Of a stretch of DNA of 29,108 nt, positions 17,101 to 27,675 are shown one piece after another. The stretch covers positions 258,191 to 287,298 of the forward strand of contig NW_025064914.1 in NCBI RefSeq assembly GCF_019112545.1, written 5' to 3'. Each line of letters begins with the position of its first letter. Position 1 is the stretch's first letter. The notes beneath the pieces are model-generated. The model had not been told where the DNA came from and did not search any database. It was given only the letters and a program-made list of their open reading frames with translations. This DNA comes from Guyanagaster necrorhizus. Taxonomy: Eukaryota > Basidiomycota > Agaricomycetes > Agaricales > Physalacriaceae. A program made the translations under genes and the position numbers.

Positions 17101-18582
17101 TTAAAGCCCAAACACTTCCAGGCAATAATAATGCTGACAGAGGAAGAGATACATGAACAAATCAAAAGTGCAACACATGACAACAGCAAATGAGACCAAT
17201 ATGTGGCCCTATCATTAAACCATGAATGAGGAATGACAAAGGAAGGGAGACTTATCTGATATGACAGGCAAATCTATATCCCATAGGATCAGCAACTCTA
17301 GGGTGAAATCATCACCACATGCTATGATCATGTGACAGCAGGGCATCCAGGGATTGCAAAGACCAAAGAACTGGTCTTGCAGGAGTATTGGTGGCCAAAA
17401 ATGGGCCAAGACATAGAACAATACATAAAAGGGTGCAAAACCTGTCAGTGGGAAAAAGCATCAACTCAACCACATGCAGCACAACTTCATCCAAACAAAG
17501 TTCCTCAATCATCATGGACCCACATCTTGGTCAACATGGTTACTGGGCTACCTGACTGTAATAGCTATGATGCTATACTGGTTATTGTCAATCACTTCTC
17601 AAAAGTAATCATCTCTATCACATGCTTGATAGAATTGACATCAGAAGGATAGGCCAAGATTCTTCATGATGAGGTTTATACCAAGTATAGCATGCCTCAA
17701 GTCATCATCTCTGATTAAGGACCTTAATTCATCTTGAAGTTTCTTGACAACTTATACCAGCTACTGAATATCTGATGGAATGCCTCTATAGCGTATCATC
17801 CCCAAACTAATAGACAAATAGAGTGAGTCAATCAGGAGATCAAAAAGTACCTCTGATTATTCATCAATTACTGACAAGACAATTGGGTTGAGTGGCTTGC
17901 TCTAGCCACTTTTCAACACAACAATCATATCCATTCAGCCACTGGAAAAACCTCCTTCTTTATAAACCATCCAAATATCTCACATACAGAACATATTCAC
18001 ATCACAACACCTGCTTTCTCTGATTTCATGCATACCATGACCAAAATCCATGATGAAACCCATGTCACCCTTAAAAAAGCAGCATCCACAATGAAAAAAC
18101 AATACAATAAACATCACTCTCCCATGCATCAATATTCTATTGACAACAAAGTATGGCTCAATATGATGAACCTTCACCTCTCTTGTCACAAATGAAAGCT
18201 TGCTGACAAATACACTGGTCTCTTTCTGATTCTTGCCAAAGTTGGCAGCTCTGCATACAAGCTCTGCCCATCCATCACATGGAAAATTCATGATGTATTT
18301 AATAAAATCCTACTCACTCCATACATTGCCTCCACATTTCTGAACTAAGAATGACCACCACCATCAGAACCTGAACTCATCAACAATGAAGAACACTATG
18401 AGATCAATCATGTTTTTAATCACAAGCTCCATAAGATTCATGCACATGGCAGGGGAACTCAAACAACAGTTAATTATTTGGTTAGTTGGAAGGATTATAG
18501 CTCTGAATCTAATCAATGGATCAATGAATAACACATGAATGACAATGAAGCAATCTGTGACTATGAACTCTCCTTAGAATAG
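17101..18582 (+). pseudogene. integrase and chromodomain of B
   Basis: The HHCC zinc finger is complete: His at 17329-17331 and 17344-17346, Cys at 17434-17436 and 17443-17445 (H-x4-H-x29-C-x2-C), with KTKELVLQEYWWPKMGQDIE between. The core follows: HILVNMVTGLPDCNSYDAIL (first catalytic Asp is Asn, AAC at 17533-17535), KYSMPQVIISD (second Asp kept), YHPQTNRQIE (third acidic kept), then FQHNNHIHSATGKTSFFINH, KIHDETHVTLKKAASTMKKQ, the GPY-type module and the chromodomain YLVSWKDYSSESNQW, ending YELSLE at TAG 18580-18582. Multiple in-frame stops. Confidence 0.87.
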
Positions 18583-18598
18583 CCATCAGGATAATGGT

Positions 18599-18614
18599 CT
18601 TAAGGAGAGGGTAA
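18599..18614 (+). promoter_or_regulatory. polypurine tract of B
   Basis: CTTAAGGAGAGGGTAA directly precedes the 3' LTR. Confidence 0.82.
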
Positions 18615-19073
18615 TGTTATGATTTTTCCCTTTTCTTTCTCAATTAACCCCTATCTATGCTTAGTCAGAGCACCTAGACCAGTGCTTAAGACTGTGAGAC
18701 AGGCTCAGTCACCATAATAGACTGAATCTGCCATTGTCCTCCAATGTGGCAATGATCCTCAATGACAAACAACACTCTTTTGTAGACAGTAACAATGCTT
18801 GAGAACAAAAAGCACTATAGCATAGAAACTCACAATTAGTAGAGATATATTTAATCTGGACTTGAACAGTATATAAGTAGCATAGCTCTCACTGTATATC
18901 TCCAGCTTCAAGCTAAAGTTTATTCTCTTACTATTCTACCTCAAGCCAACTTGCCATGGTCTTGGAATACAACACCACATAAAACACACATAGTGAACTT
19001 AGACATGACTGTATGAACTTGATACAGCACCTATTTATCATGTGTTTTGATGCCATATCACTTGGGCTTAACA
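18615..19073 (+). repeat. 3' LTR of B
   Basis: 459 bp, TGTTATGATT...GGGCTTAACA. It has the same length as the 5' LTR at 11228-11686 and pairs with it by target duplication. TATA box AGTATATAAGTAGC is followed by CTCCAGCTTCAAGCTAAAG, the better match to the self-priming site. Confidence 0.93.
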
Positions 19074-19640
19074 CTTTATCACAGAGGATCTTTGCCCAAT
19101 CTTCTAAAGTCAATTCAGTTGAGCATGTGACAGAAATGATGGCCTTTAAAAATTAATCAACAATGATGAGAATTGCATCATAACCATTGCAGTCTGAGAG
19201 TCCAGTGATTATGTTGACTAAAATATGGGTCCAGGGTGCTGATAGCACTTCATTGAGATGTAGACATGCTGCTTCTGCTTGTGTGGAAGCCTTCATTCAT
19301 TGACAAGTTTCACATTCCTTCACATACTTCTCCATGTCCTATCCTATCTTTGGCCACCAGTATTCCTGTAAAACAAGTTCTTTTGTCTTGGAAATTCCTG
19401 GGTGACCTGCTGTTGCATGGTCATGATATGTGGTGATGACCTCACTGTAAAGTCACTGGTCATATGAGATATAGATCTGCCTATCATAGTGAATCAGTTT
19501 ATTCTCCCTTGTCATCTCCTATTTGTGATTGAGTGATAGGGTGATCTGCTGATTCCATTGACTGGTATTCTATGTGGTGATCTTGATCTGCTTATGGATC
19601 TCCTTCTCTGTTGGCATTATCATTGCTCAGAAGTGTTCTG
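19074..19640 (-). pseudogene. integrase N-terminal half of A
   Basis: The minus strand reads, from high to low coordinate, the linker and HHCC finger region (about 19600-19290), then ILVNIITGL with the first catalytic Asp as Asn (AAC at 19213-19215), and VTCSTELTLEDWAKILCDK reaching 19074. The next residues of integrase are found at 11227 on the far side of nested B. Stops are frequent. Confidence 0.8.
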
Positions 19641-20120
19641 GTTTTAGCAGAATTACTCCTTCATTGATTTTCTCCTCCTGATCATGATCCATCTGTTGGC
19701 TTAGTAGGTCAGCCTTCTTGTTTGCTGCACCTGCCTTATGGTATAGCAAGTACTGGTACTCAGATAGTTCTGTAACCCATGGTGCTTATTGTCAATTAAG
19801 TTTTTGTGGTAGTTGGAAGTATCAGAGATTCTGGTGGTCAGTCCAGATCTCAAAGATCTGGATGGCTCTGATCAAATAATGATGCCACTCTGTGAGGGCC
19901 AGCATTATGGCCAAGAGCTCCTTATCATAGATCTCATAATTTTGTTTTTTCACAGTTAGTGCTTTAGAGAGGAATGTGACTGGGTACCACTTTCCATCCT
20001 GTTCCTGGGAAAGTACCACACCAATGGCTCTCTCACTTGAGTCAGCTTCCACTCAAAAACATCCTTCCACTGTCAGGATTTCTAATACCACATCCTCTGT
20101 CAGTTATTTCTTTAGATTAT
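19641..20120 (-). pseudogene. RNase H domain of A
   Basis: A good open stretch reads [60 protein letters not shown] and IFEIWTDHQNL (19822-20052), followed by degraded YFQLPQKLN-type and AGAANKKADLLS-type blocks. The first acidic residue and the DHQNL block are present. It sits between the truncated RT and the integrase linker. Confidence 0.85.
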
Positions 20121-20720
20121 TGAAAGCATTCTGTTGCAATAGTCTCTAACCTCAGAGAGCATTACTCATGAGCTGGGTCATCAGGCAGATGATTTTGCTG
20201 TAATCTCAGATAATTTGTTGGTAGAAGTTGATGAACTCCAAGAAAGATTGCAGCTCCTTCTTCTTTGTCAGTATTGGTCACTCTGTCACTGATGAATTGA
20301 TGAGACCAAAGAACATTACAGTCAGTTTGAACAGTCTCTGGTTGGTGCAGAATGCTGCCTTCCATTCATCCCCTTCTTTAATGCAGACATTATTATACCT
20401 CTATCTGACATCTCTCTTAGTGTAGTAATGCACCCCTCACAACTTGTCCATCAGTTTCAAGATCAATGGAAGACAATAGCAGTTCTTGATTGTCATCTTG
20501 TTCAGCTTCTGATAATCCTGTACAGACTGAAGTTTCCTGTCCTTTTTCTTTATGAAAAAGAAGAGGGATGCCATGGGAGACTTTGAGAGTCAAATGTGTC
20601 TGCTAGAGAGATTTTCTTCCAGGAATTTATCAAGTTTCTGTTGCTCCAAGTGACTGAGTGGATACATTTTGCAGTTGAGGTTGGCATTTGCATTTGGGAT
20701 TAGTTTGATCACATGATCTC
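20121..20720 (-). pseudogene. reverse transcriptase of A with active-site deletion
   Basis: Minus-strand blocks before and after the active site are present ([67 protein letters not shown]; then VTEWPILTKKKELQSFLG). Between FGLINSS and VTEW, about 260 bp found in D, E and F are missing near 20290, including the YxDD motif and the EKC-FEVLE block. This copy could not supply RT. Confidence 0.83.
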
Positions 20721-21785
20721 ATAGTTTTGGTTCTGGTAACTTGTTAAAACTCTTCTTGCTGAAAAGGTCATGGTAATCCTGAGCCCACTCAGATACCATC
20801 TCTTCAAATGTCTTCTCTTCCCTCTCTGCAGTGGCTTTTGCTGCCAGATCATTGGCATGATGCATTGTCTAAATCTATATGGCTGGTTTCATATCTATTG
20901 TGAGGATAGTCTCACCATCTTCCATCTCCTCATCTCACTGATTCTCAGGATCTTCATCTAGCAACTCAAAGGGTATCTTTCAGCATCAGCAGCAAGCAAA
21001 GATTATTTGTCTGGTCTTCCAGTTGATCATGAGATTATGCCAGATCCAACAGTCATGGCCAAGGAATACTTCTTTTGTTCTGAGGTCAGTGATGGCCAAG
21101 TTGATCCATTTGAAGTGGTCTCTGATAGTTAACCAGAGTTTGATGAACTCAGTTATTGAGCTAGCTTGATTCTTTATTCTATCTGCATTATAAACAGGGA
21201 TGAGGGCTGCCATGGCCTGCATTGGAAGGTTGTGCCTGGTGATGAAGGCTTGGTTGATAGAGCTCTCAGTGCACCCACTGTTGATCAGGACTGTGATCAT
21301 GTGAGCTGTTCAGTTGGTGAGGGTTTCTATCTGTACCTTGATCATCAAGTCTCTTCTGGCAGATTTTTGCTATTGTATATACTTTCTTGGCCCCCTGAGC
21401 TCATCAAGCCATTCTAGTGCTTGGTACTATTCAGCCATCCTCATTCCTTCAACTATTTCATCAATTACTTCTTCTCCCCTTGTTTGGTATACCCAATTCT
21501 TGAGCATCACCTTCACTTCTTCCTCTGTTCTGGCATTTTTGATGGCATGCCAAGTCCATTCTGTGTTGAAAGGCTTTAACCAGTTATGAGGAGCCTCTCT
21601 TCTGTTTTGGCCCATAGGCATTTGAGTTTTTTATTCTGTTGATCCTTGCAATGGGCTTGGTATAGTGGTAGATGAGGGTATATTCAAATGCACATAAATA
21701 TCAGTAACTAAAGATGATATATAAATCTGTCCAGCAGCTATAGGAGACACACCACTAAGTTCTTTGGCTGACTGAGTGAGATTAT
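20721..21785 (-). pseudogene. protease and upstream pol region of A
   Basis: The minus strand reads, in pol frame, NWLKPFNTEWTWHAIKNART, VKVMLKNWVYQTRGEEVIDE, IVEGMRMAE, then the protease MITVLINSGCTESSINQAFI with the catalytic Asp as Asn (AAC at 21280-21282), IPVYNADRIKNQASSITEFI and LRTKEVFLGHDCWIWHNLMI, then the acidic linker into RT. The Gly of the D-S-G triad is kept here. Scattered stops. Confidence 0.83.
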
Positions 21786-22268
21786 TCACTCATCAGCCCC
21801 ATCTTTTACCTCCTCTACTTTTGTGTCCTTTTTTAATTTCTCAAGTCCATCTGCTTCTTTCTGTAGTTTAGCAATCTGGGCCTGGATATCCTCTCTCATG
21901 CACTTCTTTTTCAGGTAATCCCATGACAGATGATCTTTCTGTTCATAATTGAAGCACTTGCCCTCTTTCTTTAGTCAGTCTATGTCCATTGGTTGCCCAC
22001 TTCTGATGTACATGGTGCCAGTGCCTGTCTTCTGCATGCTGTAAGTCAGAGTGGAGGAAGAGGGAGTACTGGTCTTGATGTTGGTTTGGTTGCTGGACTT
22101 TGTATTTGTAAGATAGTTCAATTTCTGGTCACTCTGCAGATTGGCATTCTCTGCCTTCTGCCACTGTCACTCTTTGTTTATTTCAGTGATGCACTCTTTC
22201 CACACATCATATCCTTTCAGAATATTGATGCCTATGTCTGAAATCATCTTGGTGTAGAGGAGAGGCAC
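21786..22268 (-). pseudogene. gag C-terminus of A, knuckle degraded, cut by E
   Basis: The zinc-knuckle region reads CFNYEQKDHLSWDYLKKKC: two of the three Cys of the CCHC motif are Tyr. It is followed by REDIQAQIAKLQKEADGLEK and KVEEVKDGADE, with TGA at 21786-21788, the same end as gag of D and E. Pol continues in the -1 frame. The upstream gag is cut at 22268 by the 3' LTR of E. Confidence 0.8.
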
Positions 22269-22725
22269 TGTTAGACCCAAGTTGCATGTGACTGTAAACA
22301 CATAATAAACTGATGTCACTTCACACTGAGTGAAATGTCAGAGTTCACTGATTGTGAATACTAGTCATAATGCATCAAGGCCTTAAGACTGGCTCAAGAG
22401 AAGATGGTGTGAAAATAAACTTTAGCTTGAAGCTGGAGATTACCAGCAAGAGCAAGCAGTCTTAAATACTGTACAAGGCTTGCTAATAATACTACTGCCT
22501 ATTGTATCTTTCTGAGTCCATTATGCCCATTGTTCTAGGGTGTTGCTACTATGCATAAAAGGATGATTGTGTGTCATCAGGCAATGCTGTTGTGTTGAAA
22601 GACAATGACAGACTCAGCTAGTTGTGATGACTAAGCTTCATCCCATGGTCTTAAGCACTCATTCTAGTGCCCTGACTAAGCATAAATAGGGGTTAAATCA
22701 AGAAAAGAACAGAAAAATCATAACA
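22269..22725 (-). repeat. 3' LTR of E
   Basis: 457 bp, TGTTAGACCC...CATAACA on the plus strand. The inner side is E's polypurine tract, the outer side is A gag (flank GGCAC). Confidence 0.92.
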
Positions 22726-22741
22726 TTACCTCCTCTTTAAG
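22726..22741 (-). promoter_or_regulatory. polypurine tract of E
   Basis: The minus strand reads CTTAAAGAGGAGGTAA next to the 3' LTR. Confidence 0.8.
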
Positions 22742-24700
22742 ACCATTGTCCCAATGGCTTAATTTAGGGATAATTCATAGTCCCATATAGTGTTATTGGC
22801 ATTTATTAACCATTCATTAACCCACTGGTTAGATTCAGGCCTGTAGCCTTTCCAGCTAATGAGATAGTCAGTCATCATTGTTGTGCCACCTCCTCTGGCT
22901 TTGATTTTGTGTAATTTATGATTTAATATTTGGTCAATTTCATAGTGTTCCTTGTCATCAATCAAATCTGGTGGAGGAGGCAGAGGCTGTTCTTGGTTTG
23001 ACAAGGCTGGTGCAATATAAGAGGTAAGGAGTGTCTCATTGAATACATCATAGATTTTCCAGTGAGCTGAGAGATGCAGTTTGTATGCAGACTGGCCAAT
23101 CTTAGTATTAGACTCAAGCTTCATGTGATCATAAACACATGATAAACTGTCATCACTTCACACTTTGAGTGGAATGACAGAGTTCACTGATGTGATTATT
23201 GATCATTGTGATACAAGGCCTGATTGGCTTGAGGATAGAATGGTATAGAGATAAACTTTAGCTTGAAGCTGGAGTATACCAGTGAGAGTGAGCCACCTTA
23301 TATACTGTACAAGTCATGACTAATTATACTACTTCCTATTGTATGTTGTCGAGTCCTTTGTGCCCATTGTCCTTGAGTGTCACTACTGTATATAAAAGGT
23401 TTATTATGTGTTATTGGGCTATGCTATTGTATCAAAAGACAATGACCAAACAGGCTTGTTGTGCTGATTAAGCCTTGTTTCATGGTTCTAAGCACTTGGT
23501 TAGGTGCTCTGACTAAGCATAAATAAGGGTTACTTTGGAATAAAAGGAAAAGAAATAGTAAAAATCATAACACTTAGAGAGGATGGAGAAGGGGACCATC
23601 TGCTTATTGGACAGTTTCTGTTTCAGCCTTGGAAGGTGGAGGTTTGTTATGTCCAGCCAGACTTTGTCATGAACATTATAAGTGTGTGCAAGTGCACAGT
23701 ATTTATCATATTGCATGTTTATGGCATTCACCACTTTTTCAAGGGTGAGCCTTGTTTTGTCATGAATCTTATTTATGGTCATAGTGAAGTTGGAGGAAGT
23801 GGGAGTTATAGTATGGGCACGAGTTGTTTAGATAATGTTCAGATGTCAGCCATGGTTGACAAAGAATGGGGACTTCTCAGTGGCTGAGTGTAGTCAGTTA
23901 TTATGTTGGAAGGTGGTGAGAGCCAGCTATTCCACTCAATTGTCCTAGCAGTAGTTAATGAACAGGCAAAGATATTTTTCTACCTCCTGGTTGGCTCACT
24001 CTGTCTGCCTGTCGGTCTGTGGATGGTATGCCATGGAGGCATTGCACCAAATGTTTAGGAGTTTGTACAAGTCATCCAAGAATTTTGAGATGAATTGTGG
24101 ACCTCAATCTGAGATGACCACTTGCAGCATCCCATATTTCACATAAACCTCATCACACAGGATTTTTGCCCAATCCTCTGATGTTAGTTCAGTTGAGCAG
24201 GTGACCAGAATGATCATTTTGGAGAATCTATCAATAATGATGAGGATTGCATTATAGCTGTTACATTCAGGAAGACCAGTTATTATGTCAACCATAATGT
24301 GAGTCCATGGGGATCAAGGAACCTCATTTGGATGGAGAGGTGCAGCTTGGGCCTTTGTTGAGGTCTTTCTCCACTGGCATATTTCACATTCCTTGACATA
24401 CTTTTTGATGTCTTGTCTCATCTTCAGCCACCAATATTTCCATAGTACCAACTCCTTAGTTTTTGTGATTCCTGGATGCCCTGCTGTAGCATGATCATAA
24501 CATGTGGCAATAATCTCACCATGAAGTCCTTAATCTCATGGAATGTAGATTCAGCCATCATATCAGATCATCCCTCCTTCTCTCATCATTCCTCATTCAT
24601 GGTTCAGAGATGGAGCCACTCACTGGTCCTATTTGCTGTTATCCCTGCTCATGCTCTTAATCTGCTCATGGATCTCTTCCTCCATTTGCATAATCATCAC
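22742..24700 (-). pseudogene. integrase and chromodomain of E, split by a solo LTR
   Basis: Reading down the minus strand: HHCC finger region (about 24560-24370), VDIITGLPECNSYNAILIII with the first catalytic Asp (GAC 24287-24289), DRFSKMIILVTCSTELTSED, KYGMLQVVISD with the second Asp, YHPQTDRQTEWANQEVEKYL with the third acidic residue, then WLDITNLHLPRLKQKLSNKQ up to 23578. After the solo LTR it resumes IGQSAYKLHLSAHWKIYDVF, LIDDKEHYEIDQILNHKLHK and the chromodomain TDYLISWKGYRPESNQWVNE, ending YELSLN at 22759-22761. All three DDE residues survive although stops (such as ISD-stop-GPQF, an Arg position) break the frame. Confidence 0.88.
23106..23572 (-). mobile_element. solo LTR in E integrase
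   Basis: 467 bp, TATTAGACTC...CATAACA on the plus strand, flanked by a perfect CTTAG duplication (23101-23105, 23573-23577). Integrase reads continuously across it. Same orientation as E. Confidence 0.93.
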
Positions 24701-25230
24701 CCTGAAGTGTTTGGGTTTCAGCAGTGTTACTCTCTTGTTATCTGCTTCCCCCTGATCATGGTCCACCCATTGACTGAGAAGATCCACTTTCTTGTTTGCT
24801 ACCCTGGCTTTGTGGTGCAGAGTATACTGGTACTGACTCAGTTCTGTGACCCATTGAGCTTGTTGTCAGTTCAGCTTCTGGAGTTGTCAGAAATATCAGA
24901 GGTTCTGATAATCAGTCCAAACCTCAAAAGTTTGTTCAGCACCAATCAAGTAGTGTCACCATTCTTCTAGGGCAATCATGATTGCAAGCAGCTCCTTATT
25001 ATAGATTTCATAGTTCCTCTTGGTGACCAATAGAGCTTTTGAGAGGAAAGCCACAGGTCACTATTTTCTCTTCTGATCCTGGGAGAGAATGGCTCTGATG
25101 GCTCTTTCACTTGAGTCAGCCTCAATTTGGAACTTTCCATCCTGGCTGGGGATGGCAAGTACTACATCTTCTGCCAATTGTCATTTCAAGTCACTGAAGG
25201 CCATCTGTTGGGACTGCCCTCAGATCCAGG
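24701..25230 (-). pseudogene. RNase H domain of E
   Basis: The minus strand shows the VEADSSE-type start near 25120, an ILSQDQ block, a [16 protein letters not shown] block, and a VWTDYQNL-type block near 24910, with a KADQ/KVDLLSQ-type tail. Stops interrupt, including one at the Trp/Arg-rich block near 24960 (HYLIG preceded by a changed codon). Its order after RT and before integrase is normal. Confidence 0.78.
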
Positions 25231-26060
25231 ATGCATTTCCTGTTAGTTGCATCATTGGGCAGACTATCTTGCTATAGTCCTGGATGAATCAGCAATAGAA
25301 GTTGGTGAATCCCAGAAACAATTGTAGTTCCTTCTTCTTTGTTGGCTCTGGCCATTCTACTACCCTGGCTACTTTGATGGGATCTATCTGAATGCTTCCT
25401 TCACTAATAATCACTCTGAGGTACTCCATTTCCAGCACCTCAAATTCACACTTCTCAGCTTTGAGGAATAGTTTGTACTTCCTCATAAGGGCTAGTACCT
25501 GTCATACCAGCTTTCAATGTTCCTCCTTCATTTTTGACATGATGAGGATGTCATCCAGATATATGGTTATCTTTTCAATTATGATAAGGTCTTTGAAAAT
25601 GTTATTCATCATCCACTGGAAGATGGTGGGTGAATTGATGAGTCCAAAGAACATTACTATAGGCTCAAAGAGTCTCCAGTTGGTCTGGAATGCAGCTTTT
25701 CATTCATCACTCTCCTTGATGCATACATTGTTATATCCCCAGCAGACATCAAGTTTAGTGTAATATTTGGCTCCCCTAAGCTTATCCATCAATTCCAAAA
25801 TCAAGAGAAGTGGGTAGCAGTTCTTGATCATTATTTTGTTAAGCTTCCAGTAGTCTTAGACCAGTTGGAGCTTGCCATCCTTCTTTTTGAAGAAGAAGAA
25901 GGAGGAAGCCATAGGTGACTTTGATGGGCAGATCCACCTGCTGAAAAGGTTCTTATCTAAGAACTTGTCCAGTTCCTGTTGTTTATAGTTGCTATATAGA
26001 CATGTTTTGCAATTGAGGTTAGCATTTGCATTCAGAATCAACTTGATTGCATGATCCTAT
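25231..26060 (-). pseudogene. reverse transcriptase of E, YLDD intact
   Basis: Minus-strand blocks: [47 protein letters not shown], [48 protein letters not shown] with YLDD at 25550-25561, HKLF/KYKLFLKAEKCEFEVL, EMEYLRVIISEGSIQIDPIK and VARVVEWPEPTKKKELQLFL. The YLDD codons (GAT GAC) contain no CpG. In-frame stops divide it. Confidence 0.87.
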
Positions 26061-27126
26061 GGTTTTAGTTCTGGGAGTTTATCAAAGCTCTCCTTTTCAA
26101 AGAGATCCTAGTAGTCTCATGCCCAATTAGGCACCATCTCTTCAAACATCTTTTTCTCCTTCTCTGCATTGGCTTTGGCTGCCAAATCATTGGCATGATG
26201 CACTGCCCACATATGCAGTGCTTGTTGTATGTTGACAGTGAGGATCATTTCACCATCCTCCATTTCTTTATCCCACCTATCTTCAGGGTCTTCATCTGAT
26301 AGTTCAAAGAGAATTTTCTGACATTTGCAATATGCAAAGATTATTTTCCCAGTTTTTCAGTTAACCAGAAGGTTATGGCAGATTAGCCAGTCATGGCTAA
26401 GGAATATTTCCTTTGTTCTAAGATCCATTACTGCCAGGTCAATTTGTTCAGAGTGATCTCCAGTGGTAAATTGGAGTTCCACAAATTCAGTTATTGATCC
26501 TGCCTGGTTCTTTGTTTTGTCAGCATTATAAATGGGGATAGAGGCAGCTGTTGCCCTGGTGGGAAGTTTGTGATTGTTGACAAAAGCATAGTTTATGGAA
26601 CTGCCAGTGCAGCTGCTGTTGATCAGTGCTTCTATCATATGGGTGATTCAATTAGTGAGGGTTTTGATTCAGGCTTTAGTGATTAGGTCCTGGCCTGAAA
26701 CCTTGATGCATCATATGTATCTCTGGGGCCCTCATAATTTGTTGAGCCATTTCAGAGGTTGATACTGCTCTGCATTCTTCATTCCTTTAATCATCTCATC
26801 AATGACTTTCTCAACTCAGATTCTATGTATCCAGTTCTTGAGAATGGCTTTGGCTGCTTCCTCTGTTGATGCTTCTCAGATGGCTCTCCAGGTCCATTTG
26901 GTGTTGAATGGTTTGAGCCAGTGAGTGGAGGTCTCTCCTCCTGTTTGGCCTGTGAGCATTTGAGTTTTGGTCTTAGGCAATTCTTTGGTGTGTGGTGTGG
27001 AAGATTTGGGTATATTCAAAGGCACACATAATTTAAGCATAGAGATAACTACAGAGGTACTATTAGTCTGTCCAGCAGCTATTGGTTACACACCATAAAG
27101 TTCTTTGGCCAACCCAGTGGAATTGC
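26061..27126 (-). pseudogene. protease and upstream pol region of E
   Basis: The -1 pol frame reads VSNSTGLAKELYGV, HWLKPFNTKWTWRAI, EEAAKAILKNWIHRI, EKVIDEMIKGMKNAEQYQPL, then the protease MIEALINSSCTGSSINYAFV with Asn for Asp (AAC at 26618-26620) and Ser for Gly, IPIYNADKTKNQAGSITEFV and LRTKEIFLSHDWLICHNLLV, followed by the acidic linker to RT. Stops at several Arg or Trp positions. Confidence 0.83.
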
Positions 27127-27675
27127 TCACTGGTTGGCACTGTCTTTTACTTCTTCAATCTTGGTCTCCATGCTGAGTTTCTCTGCTTCCTTTTGCAGTT
27201 TGGTGATTTAGGCCTGTATGTCTTCTCAGATCCATTTCTTCTCCAGGCAGTCCTTCAGGCAGTCCTTTGACATGTGGCCCTTTTGGCTACAGTTAAAGCA
27301 TTTGCCTTCTTTCTTTATCTGATCAATGTCTATGAGCCTCCCTGCCTCTGTATATGTCATTCCAGTTCCTGTCTTCTGCATACTATAAGAGGTGCTGGCC
27401 ATTGATGATTCTGTTTTGGCAGTGCTAGGTGGGCTGTTATTCTTGGGTCTAGAAGATGAAGATTGGTTTGGCTTTCAATAATCCTGTAAGTTGTTTTGCT
27501 CCACCTTTTGTCATTGCTGCTCTTTATATATCTCAATGATCTGTTCCTTCCACTTGTTATAACCTTGTGGGATGAATTTCCTGATAGCCAAAATTATCAT
27601 AATGTAGGAGGGTGAGGATCCTCTCTTGAGAGCCTCTACCATTTGTTCATCATCTGTAACATCATCCCATATTTC
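27127..27675 (-). pseudogene. gag C-terminal region of E, cut by copia G
   Basis: From 27675 downward: EIWDDVTDDEQMVEALKRGS, SPSYIMIILAIRKFIPQGYN, KWKEQIIEIYKEQQ, then the CCHC knuckle CFNCSQKGHMSKDC at 27259-27300, intact in spacing. A short duplication just after it repeats an AGGCAGTCCTTC unit (27245-27268), giving DCLKDCL. It ends KIEEVKDSANQ with TGA at 27127-27129; pol follows in the -1 frame. The upstream gag lies beyond element G. Confidence 0.85.

Larger units (their letters stand above)
11228..19073 (+). mobile_element. Ty3/gypsy copy B, both LTRs visible, internally rearranged
   Basis: 5' LTR 11228-11686 and 3' LTR 18615-19073 have the same orientation and are flanked by CTTCA (11223-11227) and CTTTA (19074-19078), one transition apart. 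Inside: primer site, micro-ORF, N-terminal gag, then nested minus-strand F (12850-16208), a junction into B's RNase H at 16209, a solo LTR at 16386-16878, the rest of RNase H, integrase, chromodomain and polypurine tract. B's gag C-terminus, protease and RT are missing. One deletion running from inside F to B's RNase H explains the layout. Confidence 0.9.
9814..22268 (-). mobile_element. Ty3/gypsy copy A, split by nested element B
   Basis: A has its 3' LTR at 9814-10272 and integrase C-terminus to 11227. Plus-strand element B then interrupts it, and A resumes at 19074 with the preceding part of integrase, then RNase H, RT, protease and gag. The join is exact: ...ILCDK at 19074 continues into VYTKYSMPQVV at 11227, with B flanked by CTTCA/CTTTA. 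A's gag is cut at 22268 by the 3' LTR of E. A interrupts the pyruvate-decarboxylase pseudogene (flank AGGAT at 9809-9813). Its 5' LTR is beyond the window. Heavily mutated, with a deletion in RT. Confidence 0.88.
22269..27675 (-). mobile_element. Ty3/gypsy copy E, 5' part beyond copia insertion
   Basis: 3' LTR 22269-22725, polypurine tract, chromodomain and integrase (with a solo LTR), RNase H, RT, protease and gag on the minus strand. Gag is cut at 27675 by the 5' LTR of copia element G. E lies in the gag of A. RT keeps YLDD and the first integrase Asp; the protease Asp is Asn. Of the gypsy copies, E has the best preserved RT, integrase and knuckle motifs. Confidence 0.9.

Noticed and set aside
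9814..22268. Two independent minus-strand copies at 9814-11227 and 19074-22268
   Set aside because: The integrase halves join exactly and the flanking 5-mers match as a target duplication of B.
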